A DNA stretch of 64,000 bases from Thermogemmatispora onikobensis (GTDB lineage Bacteria > Chloroflexota > Ktedonobacteria > Ktedonobacterales > Ktedonobacteraceae): the NCBI RefSeq assembly GCF_001748285.1, contig NZ_BDGT01000002.1:124001-188000 (forward strand), read 5' to 3'. Shown one piece after another: positions 16,551 through 25,187 of this stretch; positions within the stretch are counted from its first letter, which is position 1, and the number at the start of each line of letters is the position of its first letter. The translations under genes and the position numbers were made by a program. The notes beneath the pieces are model-generated. The model did no database searches. It was not told where the DNA came from and saw nothing but the letters and a program-made list of their open reading frames with translations.

Positions 16551-17717
16551 CTAGAGGCGGGCCCAGCGAGCAGGGATGTCGCCCCATTGCACACGGGCAG
16601 CGCTGGCGAAGTCGCGTTGGTTGCGAATCTCCTGCAGGCGAGCCTCAAACTGGATTCGGCGGGTAGCGATGGCCTCTTGCCAGGCGCGAGGAATCGTGCT
16701 GTCATCGAGGTGGTCATGCAACTCGCCGTTCTGAAAACTGAAGTTATCGTTTGTGGGCACCTGATAGGCCTCCATAGCGTAGAGGCTGGCCCCCAGGACA
16801 ATGAGGTCGCGATGCAGCTCGGGCACAGTGGTGCCGCTGGCATCGAGCTGATGCCTGGTGGCATAAAAGACGCGCATGACAAGGGTATTGTCACGAGGCA
16901 GCTCGGCGTTGGAGAGTTTGAGCGTGAAGCTCGGAGTCTGAGCAGCAAGCTGGCCCTGGCCGCTGCCGACATTTCCCTGGAGGCCAAGGTTGCCGCCGGC
17001 AGCCAGGGCGGCGCTGCTCTCGAAAAGATTGGAATATTCGGCGAAATCGCGCTCTCGGGGAGGCCAGAGCATCACGCCGCTGGTGTTCACCGTAGGCGCC
17101 GGAGGGCGGCCTGTCAGAAGGCTATCGGGTGCAGTGTCAAGGTAGCTCGTACTGCTATTGTCTGCTAGAGTTGCCAGGAGCAGCAGAGTACTGCCTCCGG
17201 CTTGCGTTCGATAGAGGTTGCGCCCAATGACGCTGTTGAGGGCACTGCCGGCCAGAGCGGGCTGTGTCGGACCGAGGGGGATATTGCTCAGGTTGACGCT
17301 ACCATTGTTCGCTACCCAGACGCTCGTGACGGGGGAGGGAGTGGTCTCGCCGCCCTCGCTCAGAAAAGTGACGGCGTACTGATAGAGGCCGGCGCTGAGT
17401 CCCCCGCCGCTGCCGGGGCTGGCGCTCAGGCCGCCTGGTGGTGGCTGAAAGTAGCTGCCGTAAGCCTGTAGCGGGTAGATGATGCGTTCGATCCACCAGA
17501 CTGGATAAGCCGGATTCCACGGTTGTGGATAAGGGTAGGTCCGCTGGTAGGGGCGGGTGCTCATATCGCAGTAGCCGATGTTGGGATAGTACTGACTGTA
17601 GCGGATGACGGCTTTGTCGATCGCGCGCTCAAGGTCTGCGCTCGACCAGCGCTGATTGGGACCCGCGGGATCGAAAAGATCGAGGCGCAGAGCATTTTCG
17701 ATGTCCAGGAGGTTCAT
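16551..17717 (-). CDS. Phage head-tail connector-like protein with an inserted beta-domain
   Basis: Residues 1-45 (MNLLDIENALRLDLFDP, then QRWSSADLERAIDKAVIRY) match the start of gp6-type head-tail connector or adaptor proteins. Residues of about 105-195 look like an inserted fibronectin/Ig-like sheet (GLYQYAVTFLSEGGETTPSP). The C-terminal part is helical again (WQEAIATRRIQFEARLQEI). The start at 17717 is chosen by homology and an AAGGAGG some 12 bases upstream; 40 more codons are open upstream. At 388 residues it is longer than usual connectors because of the insertion. Confidence 0.6.
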   Translation of the reverse strand: MNLLDIENALRLDLFDPAGPNQRWSSADLERAIDKAVIRYSQYYPNIGYCDMSTRPYQRTYPYPQPWNPAYPVWWIERIIYPLQAYGSYFQPPPGGLSASPGSGGGLSAGLYQYAVTFLSEGGETTPSPVTSVWVANNGSVNLSNIPLGPTQPALAGSALNSVIGRNLYRTQAGGSTLLLLATLADNSSTSYLDTAPDSLLTGRPPAPTVNTSGVMLWPPRERDFAEYSNLFESSAALAAGGNLGLQGNVGSGQGQLAAQTPSFTLKLSNAELPRDNTLVMRVFYATRHQLDASGTTVPELHRDLIVLGASLYAMEAYQVPTNDNFSFQNGELHDHLDDSTIPRAWQEAIATRRIQFEARLQEIRNQRDFASAARVQWGDIPARWARL

Positions 17718-17842
17718 CCCGTCTGCGGTCCTCCTTGCTGCTGTGCTACTGTTTGCTGAACGGAGAGCTGCCCGCGCCACGCGCGAGGAGGACCTCATTT
17801 CGGTCTTCCTCGGCGTAGCGCGATGAGCAAAGCTCAAACAGG

Positions 17843-18439
17843 CTAGCTGATATAGCCGCAGGTGACGAGCGTGACGGTACAGGTGGCCCCTACGGCCCGG
17901 ATGTCGATCTGCCCATTGCTGTCGAGGGGCAGGATGGCCTGGCCCTGCCAGCGTGCTGTTGTGGAGAGCAGGTCGCCACAGGTGACCGTCTGGGCCAGAT
18001 TGCCGCCGTGGGGGGCGATGTCCAGGCGAGCTGGCTGGCTGCTGGCGCTAAAAGAGATCTTGGCCAGAGCAGCCAGCGCGCCGAAAGGGATGCCGCTGCT
18101 ACCACCGACCAGCGTGAAGGTAGCGGTAGCTCCATTGCTGATGGCGACGTTAGTGAGCTGTTGCACACCGTTCACCAGCGTCAGGCGGCCTGGTGGTGGC
18201 ATGGGCAGACCGCTGAGGCCGTTGGCGTAGGTGGCAATCACTACGGCGTCCTGGGGATTATGCTCGTCGAAGAAGAGCACGGCGCACAAGGCTCCAACCA
18301 GGCTGCTGCTCCCGTCGAGGCTATTGGCCACTGGTACACCCTGGAGCATATGGGAAGTGGCTTCAAAGAGCAAGACCGCAGCCTGGTACGTGCCTGGGTT
18401 GAAGGCCTGGATGATGCCACGTCTGATGCTGACTCCCAT
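17843..18439 (-). CDS. Phage baseplate/spike-like beta protein
   Basis: The 198-residue product opens with GIIQAFNPGTYQAAVLL, followed later by VPVANSLDGSSSLVGALCAVLFFDEHNPQDAVV. This resembles the OB-fold start of phage spike or baseplate proteins (a 'G.I...P......V.L....V.V........G..V.V.F......' pattern). The C-terminal half is strand-rich with repeated Gly and Thr. It fits the structural operon. The match is by pattern only; no certain family is claimed. Confidence 0.5.
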   Translation of the reverse strand: MGVSIRRGIIQAFNPGTYQAAVLLFEATSHMLQGVPVANSLDGSSSLVGALCAVLFFDEHNPQDAVVIATYANGLSGLPMPPPGRLTLVNGVQQLTNVAISNGATATFTLVGGSSGIPFGALAALAKISFSASSQPARLDIAPHGGNLAQTVTCGDLLSTTARWQGQAILPLDSNGQIDIRAVGATCTVTLVTCGYIS

Positions 18440-18493
18440 AGCGAGCCTTCTCTCTTTCTGCTGCCAGATGCCTGATTCAGGTGATCATGGAGG

Positions 18494-18784
18494 CTAGGCG
18501 TCATTGGCCCCCTGGCCGGGCTGTGGTGCCGCATCGGGGCTGCCGCAGGCATGGAAGCTTGCCGCCGTGTAGCTCGTGCCAAGCAGAGCGTTGAGGGCCG
18601 CGGCAATGTTGGCAAAGGTCTGGCTGCCCGAGGGATCAACACGGCAGAAGATGCCGTCTTGGGGGAGCACCGCGTCGCTGGTTGTCTGGAAAATGCACAT
18701 GGTGCGCGGGTTGAAGTAGCTACCCGCTGGCACTGTGCTGCCGCCATTGTAGCGTCCGTAGGCGAATTCGAGGATGTCCATCAT
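18494..18784 (-). CDS. Small hypothetical protein of the phage-like operon
   Basis: The 96-residue product starts MMDILEFAYGRYNGGS and ends in a Gly/Ala/Pro tail. It has two cysteines and no membrane helix. It lies 76 bases after the fibre-like gene and 54 bases before the spike-like gene, all on the minus strand. No family is recognised. It is probably structural or an assembly factor, judged only from position. Confidence 0.5.
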   Translation of the reverse strand: MMDILEFAYGRYNGGSTVPAGSYFNPRTMCIFQTTSDAVLPQDGIFCRVDPSGSQTFANIAAALNALLGTSYTAASFHACGSPDAAPQPGQGANDA

Positions 18785-18860
18785 GGCCTGGCTCTGTGGT
18801 TCCTTTCTCCTGCGCGGGATTGTTTGACTGTCGGTTGCGGGCGCTTACGCTCAGCGCCAG

Positions 18861-19916
18861 CTAGATTTCAAGCCATTTCAGAGCGGCGGCCCAGCTGTTG
18901 CTGCTCGTTGCCACGTAGATGACCAGGCCGCTCCCTGGTGGCAGGATGATCAGGGCGCCGTTGTTAAGGAAATCGATGGTGGTATTGGAGACGAGCAGCA
19001 GGGTATCAAGCTGGCTGCCTACAGGTGTGAGGTTGCTGTTGCTCATGCTGGCACTGGCCACACTGGCGGGGCCGCCGGGCTTGAGGTTGAGCGGTGTGAG
19101 GGCGGTTCCCAGGGCTGGGTCACTGCTGGTCAGGTTGAGCTGGTGCCAGCTCGAAGCGGCCTCGGCTACACGTGCTGAGAAGACATGCAATGTCTTGCCG
19201 GAACTGCTGGGATTAAAGAGGCTCAGCCCGGTGGTTGCAGTGGCTGTGCTGGTCTGCTTGCCGGTAGTGACGCTGTAGCCCTGGCCATTACTCAGCCACT
19301 CATTGAACTGCTGACGTACGAAAACTGGGTTGCCAACGCCGGGTGCAGCGCCGTTCCACTGGGCAATGTTGACCTGGGTCCGTCCGGCGCTATCGAGCAG
19401 GAGAGGTGTGTCACCAGCGCTGCTGCTCTTGCCGTAGTTGGAGACGCGGAGTTCGTTGCTGCCGTCCAATCCTGGTGTAGTGCCACCGATCTGGGCGATG
19501 TTGATGGCCTGGTTGGGCACCAGTTGCAGGCGCCCATTGCTATCGATAGCCAGTAGATTGCTACCGCTGCCATCAGCCAGCCTGACCTGTCCAATGAGAT
19601 TGCTGCCGGCGGGGAGAGCTGGCAGGCTGTTGACAGTAACGATCTGGCGTCCAGCGCTGTCGAGCAGGACAGGTGTATCGCCGGGAGCGCTGCTTTTGCC
19701 GTAGAGGCTCACCCCCAGACGATTGGCACCAACGCCATCGACCTGGGGTGCAACACCGTTCAGCTGGTTTAAGTTGACGTTCTGCTCAGCGGCGGCATTG
19801 AGCGTAGCGGTCGTTTTCAGATTGCCCTGGGCGTCGACTTGTAGAGCCTGGCCCACGCCGCTGGGATTCACGCCCCCGATCAGCAGCGAGCCATCGCTGT
19901 TGAGGTAGCCTGACAT
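18861..19916 (-). CDS. Head-fibre or decoration-like protein with repeats
   Basis: The 351-residue protein has two clear copies of a repeat containing YGKSS..GDTP.LLDSAGR (about residues 73-90 and 165-182). A related shorter copy contains the N.NQLNG/IAQIGG motif. The C-terminal ~140 residues form a separate strand-rich domain (LHVFSARVAEAASSWHQL). Repeats of this kind occur in phage head-fibre and tail-fibre proteins. It lies directly after the capsid gene (21 bases gap), as head-fibre genes often do. Confidence 0.6.
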   Translation of the reverse strand: MSGYLNSDGSLLIGGVNPSGVGQALQVDAQGNLKTTATLNAAAEQNVNLNQLNGVAPQVDGVGANRLGVSLYGKSSAPGDTPVLLDSAGRQIVTVNSLPALPAGSNLIGQVRLADGSGSNLLAIDSNGRLQLVPNQAINIAQIGGTTPGLDGSNELRVSNYGKSSSAGDTPLLLDSAGRTQVNIAQWNGAAPGVGNPVFVRQQFNEWLSNGQGYSVTTGKQTSTATATTGLSLFNPSSSGKTLHVFSARVAEAASSWHQLNLTSSDPALGTALTPLNLKPGGPASVASASMSNSNLTPVGSQLDTLLLVSNTTIDFLNNGALIILPPGSGLVIYVATSSNSWAAALKWLEI

Positions 19917-19937
19917 AGGGTCCTGCCTCCTACCTGC

Positions 19938-22088
19938 TTAGACGCCACGGTAGAGACCGCGATAGTCGACGACGGCGCCACCGTATTCATGACGGATCTT
20001 GTAGGAAATGACGTCTTGAGTAAAATTTAGCCCGTAGAGGGGCTGGTCCTGAATAAAGAGCACAGGATTCACCTGGCCGCCGACGAAGCCGATTTCAATG
20101 GTATCGACTTCGCGTGGATCAGCCACCAGGAACCACTGGGTTGGACTGGTGAGCTGGGGCGAGACGATGGGGGTGACGTAGCCCATCATAGGGTTAATAT
20201 CGTTGTTCGGAGAACCGGGCATACCCGCCGAGCGCGTGGCGATCATCGCGGTCCATTCCAGCTCGGGAGGGACAACCAGGTAGCGCGGGCGCAGTCCGAT
20301 CCGCTTGCCTGCAAAGTTGGTCTGTTCGCGCATAGCCGTGACCCCGGCCTGCATAGCGGCTGTTGAGAGGGCGGCGTTGCCGAGGTTGTTATGCGGATTG
20401 CCGGTCGTAAAGAGTGGGGAGCCGTCGTAGATGGTGGGGTTGCCTGAGAGGAAGCCGTAGGCGAATTCGGCCAGGGTGTAGGCGGCGGCCACGGCCAGCT
20501 TGGTGGGGATCTGGCGAATGGCCATCAGGTCATCGTTGATGATGGTTTCGCGTGAGATGGTGACCAGATTGCCGCGCTTCATAGGAACGTAGGTGGCGGC
20601 GGTATCGGTCAGACTAAGAGTAGTGTAGGCGCTGTCTTCGGCCACAGTCGAGAGGCTGCCGAAGGCGCCCAGGCGCACGCGCGTCTGTTGCTTGAAGTCT
20701 TTGATAGGCACAACGGTGCAAAATTTCTGCCATTCTGCTGGCCAGGCCTGGTAGTCTTTGAGAAGGCGCTTGTTCATAGAGGTGCCCAGCAGGTAGCTGA
20801 AGGAAGCAGTGGTTGTGTCGCCCTCGCTGATGCGCATCAGGGGGGCATGCTCCCCGATACGGATCTGGCCAAGCAAGCTACGCTCAGAGAAGCTACTGAC
20901 GCTTGGGTCGCCAGTGACGCAGGCGTACGCTTCGCGGATACTGGTGAAGCCGCGGATGTTGCCCAAGCGGCTGGTATCAATCTCCAGTTCGAACATGCGA
21001 TCAAAGGCTGCCTGGATTTTCTCGGCCTCGGTAATTTGCTCTCCGATCTCGGGGCGAGCGTAACCGTGGTCGCGCACGAGACCGGTGGCGGCCAGCTCAG
21101 CAAGCATGTGGCGTTGCTCCGCGATAGCCTCCTCTAATTCGGCCATCTCGAAGATGCGTCCCTCATAGCGGTGGCGGAGATGTTGCTTGACGACCTCGGG
21201 CAGGTGAACCTCCTGCAGGCGTCGCTCCAGGGCGAGGCGGGCACGCTCAAGGCGTAGCTCTTGCAGGATGGTCTCAAGCGCTGGTGTGGGCGAGGGAGCC
21301 TGCTCCTGCTCACGGATAGAAGCGAGCTGGTTGGACTGGCTTGAGAGAGTGCTGTTCTGGTGGGTGGTCGTGTTGATCGAGGGGACGGTCTCGCTCATTG
21401 AGTGACCTCGCTGGAGGGGAGCCGACGCTGCCCTTGAAAGGGCGTCGGCCTCTTGGGACGGATAACGGTCCTGAAGAATCCGGCGGATAGTGCCGCCAGC
21501 ACTGGGGCGAGTGACGATGTCACAGGAGTTCAGGGCGCTGACGCTGATCACTTCGCGCAGCGGGCGGGAGCTATCCCGACTCTCGCGTAGCTGCCAGGTG
21601 CCGTAGATGTCGATTGAGAGACCGATCAGGCCTGGCTGGCCCAGGGTGCAGGCTTCGCGGATCAGGCGCCAGAGCCAGTCGGCGGATTCGAGAATGTGGA
21701 GGGTGGCGTCGACACGCCCATGCTCGCCAGCGGCAGGCGGTACATAGTGCGGAGCGCGGTAGAAGCCCACGATGTCGCGCACGGAGCGAACAGCGCTCTC
21801 GCCGTCGCTGCGGGCATGATCAACGTAGGCGTGAGCGTTGTCGAGCAGAGTGGCGAGGCGTTGAAGGATAGCCTCGCTGTAGTAGTAACCGTTGAGGCTG
21901 GCTCCACCGCGAATGACGGTTACCAGGACATCGCGGCGCTCATCTGGGGGGAAGGTCTGCTCTTCACGGATGAATCCTTCTATGTGAATGTGCTCCTGGG
22001 GCTGAACAGGGCTGCTGCTGGCGACTTGCTCTGTTCCGGCAGGGCTCTGGTCGACGTGATCAGAGGGGAAGGTATGCTCAGCGGTCAC
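19938..22088 (-). CDS. Fused phage prohead protease and major capsid protein (Mu gpT-like)
   Basis: The 716-residue product joins two phage functions. Residues about 50-205 resemble a prohead serine protease: the candidate histidine is H91 (VDHARSD), the candidate serine S158 (GLIGLSID), and the domain closes with SCDIVTRPSAGG. Residues about 230-340 are charged and helical, like a scaffold (LRLERARLALERRLQEV). Residues about 350-716 resemble Mu gpT-type major head proteins (FCTVVPIKDFKQQTRVRLG, ETIINDDL, DGSPLFTTGNPHNN). GTG start with AGGAGG upstream; it overlaps the gene before it. In most phages protease, scaffold and capsid come from separate or nested genes. Confidence 0.75.
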   Translation of the reverse strand: MTAEHTFPSDHVDQSPAGTEQVASSSPVQPQEHIHIEGFIREEQTFPPDERRDVLVTVIRGGASLNGYYYSEAILQRLATLLDNAHAYVDHARSDGESAVRSVRDIVGFYRAPHYVPPAAGEHGRVDATLHILESADWLWRLIREACTLGQPGLIGLSIDIYGTWQLRESRDSSRPLREVISVSALNSCDIVTRPSAGGTIRRILQDRYPSQEADALSRAASAPLQRGHSMSETVPSINTTTHQNSTLSSQSNQLASIREQEQAPSPTPALETILQELRLERARLALERRLQEVHLPEVVKQHLRHRYEGRIFEMAELEEAIAEQRHMLAELAATGLVRDHGYARPEIGEQITEAEKIQAAFDRMFELEIDTSRLGNIRGFTSIREAYACVTGDPSVSSFSERSLLGQIRIGEHAPLMRISEGDTTTASFSYLLGTSMNKRLLKDYQAWPAEWQKFCTVVPIKDFKQQTRVRLGAFGSLSTVAEDSAYTTLSLTDTAATYVPMKRGNLVTISRETIINDDLMAIRQIPTKLAVAAAYTLAEFAYGFLSGNPTIYDGSPLFTTGNPHNNLGNAALSTAAMQAGVTAMREQTNFAGKRIGLRPRYLVVPPELEWTAMIATRSAGMPGSPNNDINPMMGYVTPIVSPQLTSPTQWFLVADPREVDTIEIGFVGGQVNPVLFIQDQPLYGLNFTQDVISYKIRHEYGGAVVDYRGLYRGV

Positions 22089-22560
22089 GGGAAACCTCCT
22101 GGCCTGCCCAGGAAGTCGACCTATTACTCAGCGCCAGCAGCAGCGGTGCCAGATGACGCAGGCGGTGGGTCATGCCGCCCTGGGTCGTGCGCGTCTCTTC
22201 GTAGTAGAGCGTCGGGGGCAGTGCCTGGACATCAGCACTGCGCTGGAGGCGGGTTGCGCCCTCTGGGGCCAGCGTGGCCGGTGTTTCGCCCAGGGTGGGG
22301 GCTACCTCTGTCTGGCCCACAGCATGCTCGCTAGGGGGGAAGCGCAAGAGGTTGGGTGGGAGCAGTGGCGCCAGCAGGGTAGGCAAGGGTGGATCGGGCC
22401 GATCAGTGGGGGGCAGATCCAGAGGGGCAGAAGCCGACAGCCCGAAAGAGAGCGTAGCTGGATCAGGCTGCTCTGGATCGGGAAGCGTCAGCGCGGGCAG
22501 GCCAGGTGGATCTGGCGCGAGCGGAGGGAAACGAAAAGTGGGGAGCTGATCATCGGTCAT
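22078..22560 (-). CDS. Pro-rich protein at the head of the capsid operon
   Basis: The 160-residue product from the ATG at 22560 has an excellent AAAGGAGG site six bases upstream. The first ~110 residues are extremely rich in Pro and Leu (FRFPPLAPDPPGLPALTLP). The last ~50 are charged and partly hydrophobic (LYYEETRTTQGGMTHRL). The open frame reaches back to 22779, but without a ribosome site. Its end overlaps the capsid-protease gene by 11 bases. No family is recognised; a scaffold or adaptor role is only a guess from position. Confidence 0.55.
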   Translation of the reverse strand: MTDDQLPTFRFPPLAPDPPGLPALTLPDPEQPDPATLSFGLSASAPLDLPPTDRPDPPLPTLLAPLLPPNLLRFPPSEHAVGQTEVAPTLGETPATLAPEGATRLQRSADVQALPPTLYYEETRTTQGGMTHRLRHLAPLLLALSNRSTSWAGQEVSRDR

Positions 22561-22874
22561 GGAGGACCTCCTTTCTCGCTGTGGCTGGGTAGGTGGGCGA
22601 GGCCACAGAAGAGGGGATGAGTGAATGCGCAGGTTGGACGGTGCTCCACAAGGGTGGAGAGCCGCCAGCGCGCGGTGAGGAGAAGAAGTCAGCGATGCAG
22701 CCGCGAAGGTGGGGGTGAGCGCCGCTTTGCAGGCACAATCGAGAAAGGACAGATCATGGGTGGGCGCGAGAGGGCACACTCACCGCTGCCTTGCCGGGAC
22801 GTGAAGGGGCACGCCGGAGGCCGTTTCGTGGTTGCATCGTGCGGTGGCAAGCGGGAAAAGCTTACCAAGTGACA

Positions 22875-22903
22875 AGTATAACTGAGGCTTAGGGAGAAGT
22901 CAA
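22875..22903 (-). promoter_or_regulatory. Near-consensus promoter of the capsid operon
   Basis: On the minus strand: TTGACT (22903-22898), 17-base spacer, TATACT (22880-22875). It gives a leader of about 310 bases before the first gene (start 22560). The leader itself holds no other convincing gene. Confidence 0.85.
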
Positions 22904-22945
22904 GCCTATTCGTGGCCAACTGTTTCAGGGCCTGACCCTCTCTTC

Positions 22946-22974
22946 TTGACAGGTTGCTTGCCATACTCTATACT
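22946..22974 (+). promoter_or_regulatory. Near-consensus promoter of the portal gene
   Basis: TTGACA (22946-22951), 17-base spacer, TATACT (22969-22974). It is back-to-back with the capsid operon promoter: the two -35 boxes are 42 bases apart. The leader to the portal start is about 180 bases. Confidence 0.88.
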
Positions 22975-23161
22975 TGGCTTAGCTGGCAGTTTGCCACCTG
23001 CCACATCCTCGCCTACTGCGCACGGCTCGGGCGACCGTTGTACTCGTGTCCCCTGGCCGTGCCGCATCTCGCCACTCGCCTCTGTAGGAGAAAGGCGCTC
23101 TGCCCTATAGCTCCGGCAGGGCCCGCTTGCCCCTCATCGTTGCCTCACGAGGAGGTTCCGT

Positions 23162-24697
23162 ATGCCGTCGCGCTTCTCTCTCCCAGGCTGGCTTCCCAAG
23201 AAACGTACTGCCGCAAGCCGCCACTCCCCTGTCGGTGAGGCCGTCGTGGGAGCGGCCCCGACTCTTGACCGCATCAGCGAGCAGCTCAATCCCACTACCT
23301 TTGCCTCCAGTCCCACGCAAGAAGACTGGTACTGGGGGCGACTCGCCACTGGAGGGGAAGAAGATTACTTCTGGCGCCGTCTTTCGGACAATTGGTACCA
23401 AAAAGACCCCATTCCCTCGACCTACCTCGAACTTCACAACCAGTGCTATGAAGCCTACAATGCCAATCCTCTGGCCTTTGCCATCATCGAAATCACCACC
23501 AGCTTTGTCATGGGAAAAGGCGTCACGATAGCCGCGCGTGACCCACAGGTGCAGCGCGTCCTGCTTGACTTCTGGCATGATCCCGAGAACCACATGGAGA
23601 CGCGAGTCTACTCCCTCTGTACCGAGCTGGCGCTCTACGGCGAACAGTTCATCCGCTTCTTCGTCAACCCCTATGACGGGCGCGTCACCATTCGCCAGAT
23701 CGACCCCTCGCTCATCGATCAAATCGAGACCGATCCCAACGACATTGAGAAGCCCTTGCGTTTCCACCGCCGTCCCGTCGGTCCCTCGGCCAGTCTCCCG
23801 AGCGATGCTGACCAAAGCGGTGCTCGCTCATCCAGCGCTCAGCCACCGGTCGCTACCTCTGCTGCTTCTCTTGAGGGTCAGTGGCTCAAGGCCGGTGAGG
23901 AGGTGGTCCAGTTTACCATCAATAAGGTCTCCAGCGCGAAACGCGGCAAAAGCGACCTGGCCACCCTCTTGCCCTGGCTGCGCCGCTACAAGGACTGGCT
24001 GACCGATCGCGTGCGCATCAACAAGTACAAGGGAGCTTTCTTGTGGGATATCCGTCTGCAGGGGGCTGATCGCAAGACCATCGAGCGCAAAAAGATGGAA
24101 TATAGCTATCCGCCGGAACCGGGCAGCGTGATCATCCACAACGAGGCCGAGACCTGGTCGGCCATCAAGCCGGAGATCAATGCCAACGAGGCTGCCGAGG
24201 ACGGACGGGCCCTTAAACTGATGATCGCTGTTGGCGCGCAACTGCCCGAGCATTACCTTTCTGACGGCAGCTACAGCAATCGGGCCACCGCCGCTGAAAT
24301 GGGCCTGCCGACGCTGCTCAAATTCCAGCGTCGGCAGTACGTCATGCGCGCCATGCTGCGCTCCATTCTCGACCGCGTCCTGCAGGAGGCCTGTCGTGCT
24401 GGCAGATTGTCCCCAGAGGTTGACAGGCACTACGACATCATCTTCCCCGAAATCGAGGTCACTGATCACGCTACCCTGGCCAGCGCTGTGCAGATGCTGG
24501 TCTCGGCCCTCAGTACGGCTAAAGCCCAGGGCTGGGTCAGTGACGAGACGGCCATGCGTCTCTTCTTCCAGTTCGCCGGTGAGGAGATCGATGTGCACGA
24601 AGAGCAAGGACGCATCGGCCATCAGAGCGATCAAAGTGGGCATGAGGATGGCTCTGGAGGTGCCAGCCCTGCGGAAGGGAAGCCACGGCCTCTATGA
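23162..24697 (+). CDS. Phage portal protein
   Basis: The 511-residue product resembles phage portal proteins, the ring at the capsid vertex. Characteristic parts are YEAYNANPLAFAIIEITTSF near the start and EFIRFF-like strands (YGEQFIRFFVNPYDGRV). RQIDPSLIDQIETDP, the clip/stem region (KYKGAFLWDIRLQGADRK) and RATAAEMGLPTLLKFQRRQ can also be seen. A variable Ser/Ala-rich loop lies at about 205-235. GAGGAGG lies six bases before the ATG. The portal is encoded on the opposite strand to the capsid gene, an unusual arrangement for phage morphogenesis genes. Confidence 0.8.
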   Translation: MPSRFSLPGWLPKKRTAASRHSPVGEAVVGAAPTLDRISEQLNPTTFASSPTQEDWYWGRLATGGEEDYFWRRLSDNWYQKDPIPSTYLELHNQCYEAYNANPLAFAIIEITTSFVMGKGVTIAARDPQVQRVLLDFWHDPENHMETRVYSLCTELALYGEQFIRFFVNPYDGRVTIRQIDPSLIDQIETDPNDIEKPLRFHRRPVGPSASLPSDADQSGARSSSAQPPVATSAASLEGQWLKAGEEVVQFTINKVSSAKRGKSDLATLLPWLRRYKDWLTDRVRINKYKGAFLWDIRLQGADRKTIERKKMEYSYPPEPGSVIIHNEAETWSAIKPEINANEAAEDGRALKLMIAVGAQLPEHYLSDGSYSNRATAAEMGLPTLLKFQRRQYVMRAMLRSILDRVLQEACRAGRLSPEVDRHYDIIFPEIEVTDHATLASAVQMLVSALSTAKAQGWVSDETAMRLFFQFAGEEIDVHEEQGRIGHQSDQSGHEDGSGGASPAEGKPRPL

Positions 24698-24816
24698 GTC
24701 TTGTAAACCCTGGCTCTCGCTTCCCGATGAGGTTCCCTTCTTCTCCTGTTGTCCAGTACCAGCGGTCAACTGGCTGCGCTCTCTAGAGAGCATCTCTGCG
24801 CTGCAGGAAGGAGATC

Positions 24817-25092
24817 ATGAGCATGTCGCGGTCACTTCCTTTGCTCCAGTCTCAATCGGGCCACCGCCGCCTCAAGCAGGCACCGTCTACCCTTGTCGGC
24901 CCCCTGGCTCGCAGCCAGTCCTTGCCTGCCAACCGCCAGGGGCTGCTCTCTGACGCCCGCCATCACGGCTATGCGCTGGCCCACTGTCACCAGACTCCTG
25001 GCCTTGGTGGGCCTGTACCGGCTTTCCCCTCCTGGTGGACTGGCGTTCCGCAGGAGGAGGGCGACGACCAGGAGCGCCAGCTCCCCCTTTGA
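24817..25092 (+). CDS. Small hypothetical protein after the portal gene
   Basis: AAGGAG lies five bases before the ATG, a strong start signal. The 91 residues are basic at the start (SGHRRLKQAPS) and rich in His, Gly and Pro later. No family is recognised and the composition is not clearly that of a folded protein, so the support is mainly the ribosome site and the place between two island genes. Confidence 0.4.
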   Translation: MSMSRSLPLLQSQSGHRRLKQAPSTLVGPLARSQSLPANRQGLLSDARHHGYALAHCHQTPGLGGPVPAFPSWWTGVPQEEGDDQERQLPL

Positions 25093-25187
25093 GGACTGAC
25101 TCTACCCCCCCAGTAGGACCCGGGTTAATCTCGGGTCCATCTGGGCAATCTGATGCTGTATTGGCAGAGCAGAAAGGAAATAAACCC

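Larger units (their letters stand above)
22561..23161. other. Divergent control region of the phage-structural island
   Basis: This stretch of about 600 bases between the capsid operon and the portal gene holds the two promoters and long leaders on both sides. Frames of 60-90 codons here are short and lack ribosome sites. No clear operator palindrome is visible between the -35 boxes. Confidence 0.7.

Noticed and set aside
20688-21137. 149-codon plus-strand frame inside the capsid gene
   Set aside because: It is antisense to the capsid gene, has no ribosome site, and the minus frame has clear protein-family features.
22904-22945. Phage operator between the back-to-back promoters
   Set aside because: No convincing inverted or direct repeat is visible in the 42 bases between the two -35 boxes.
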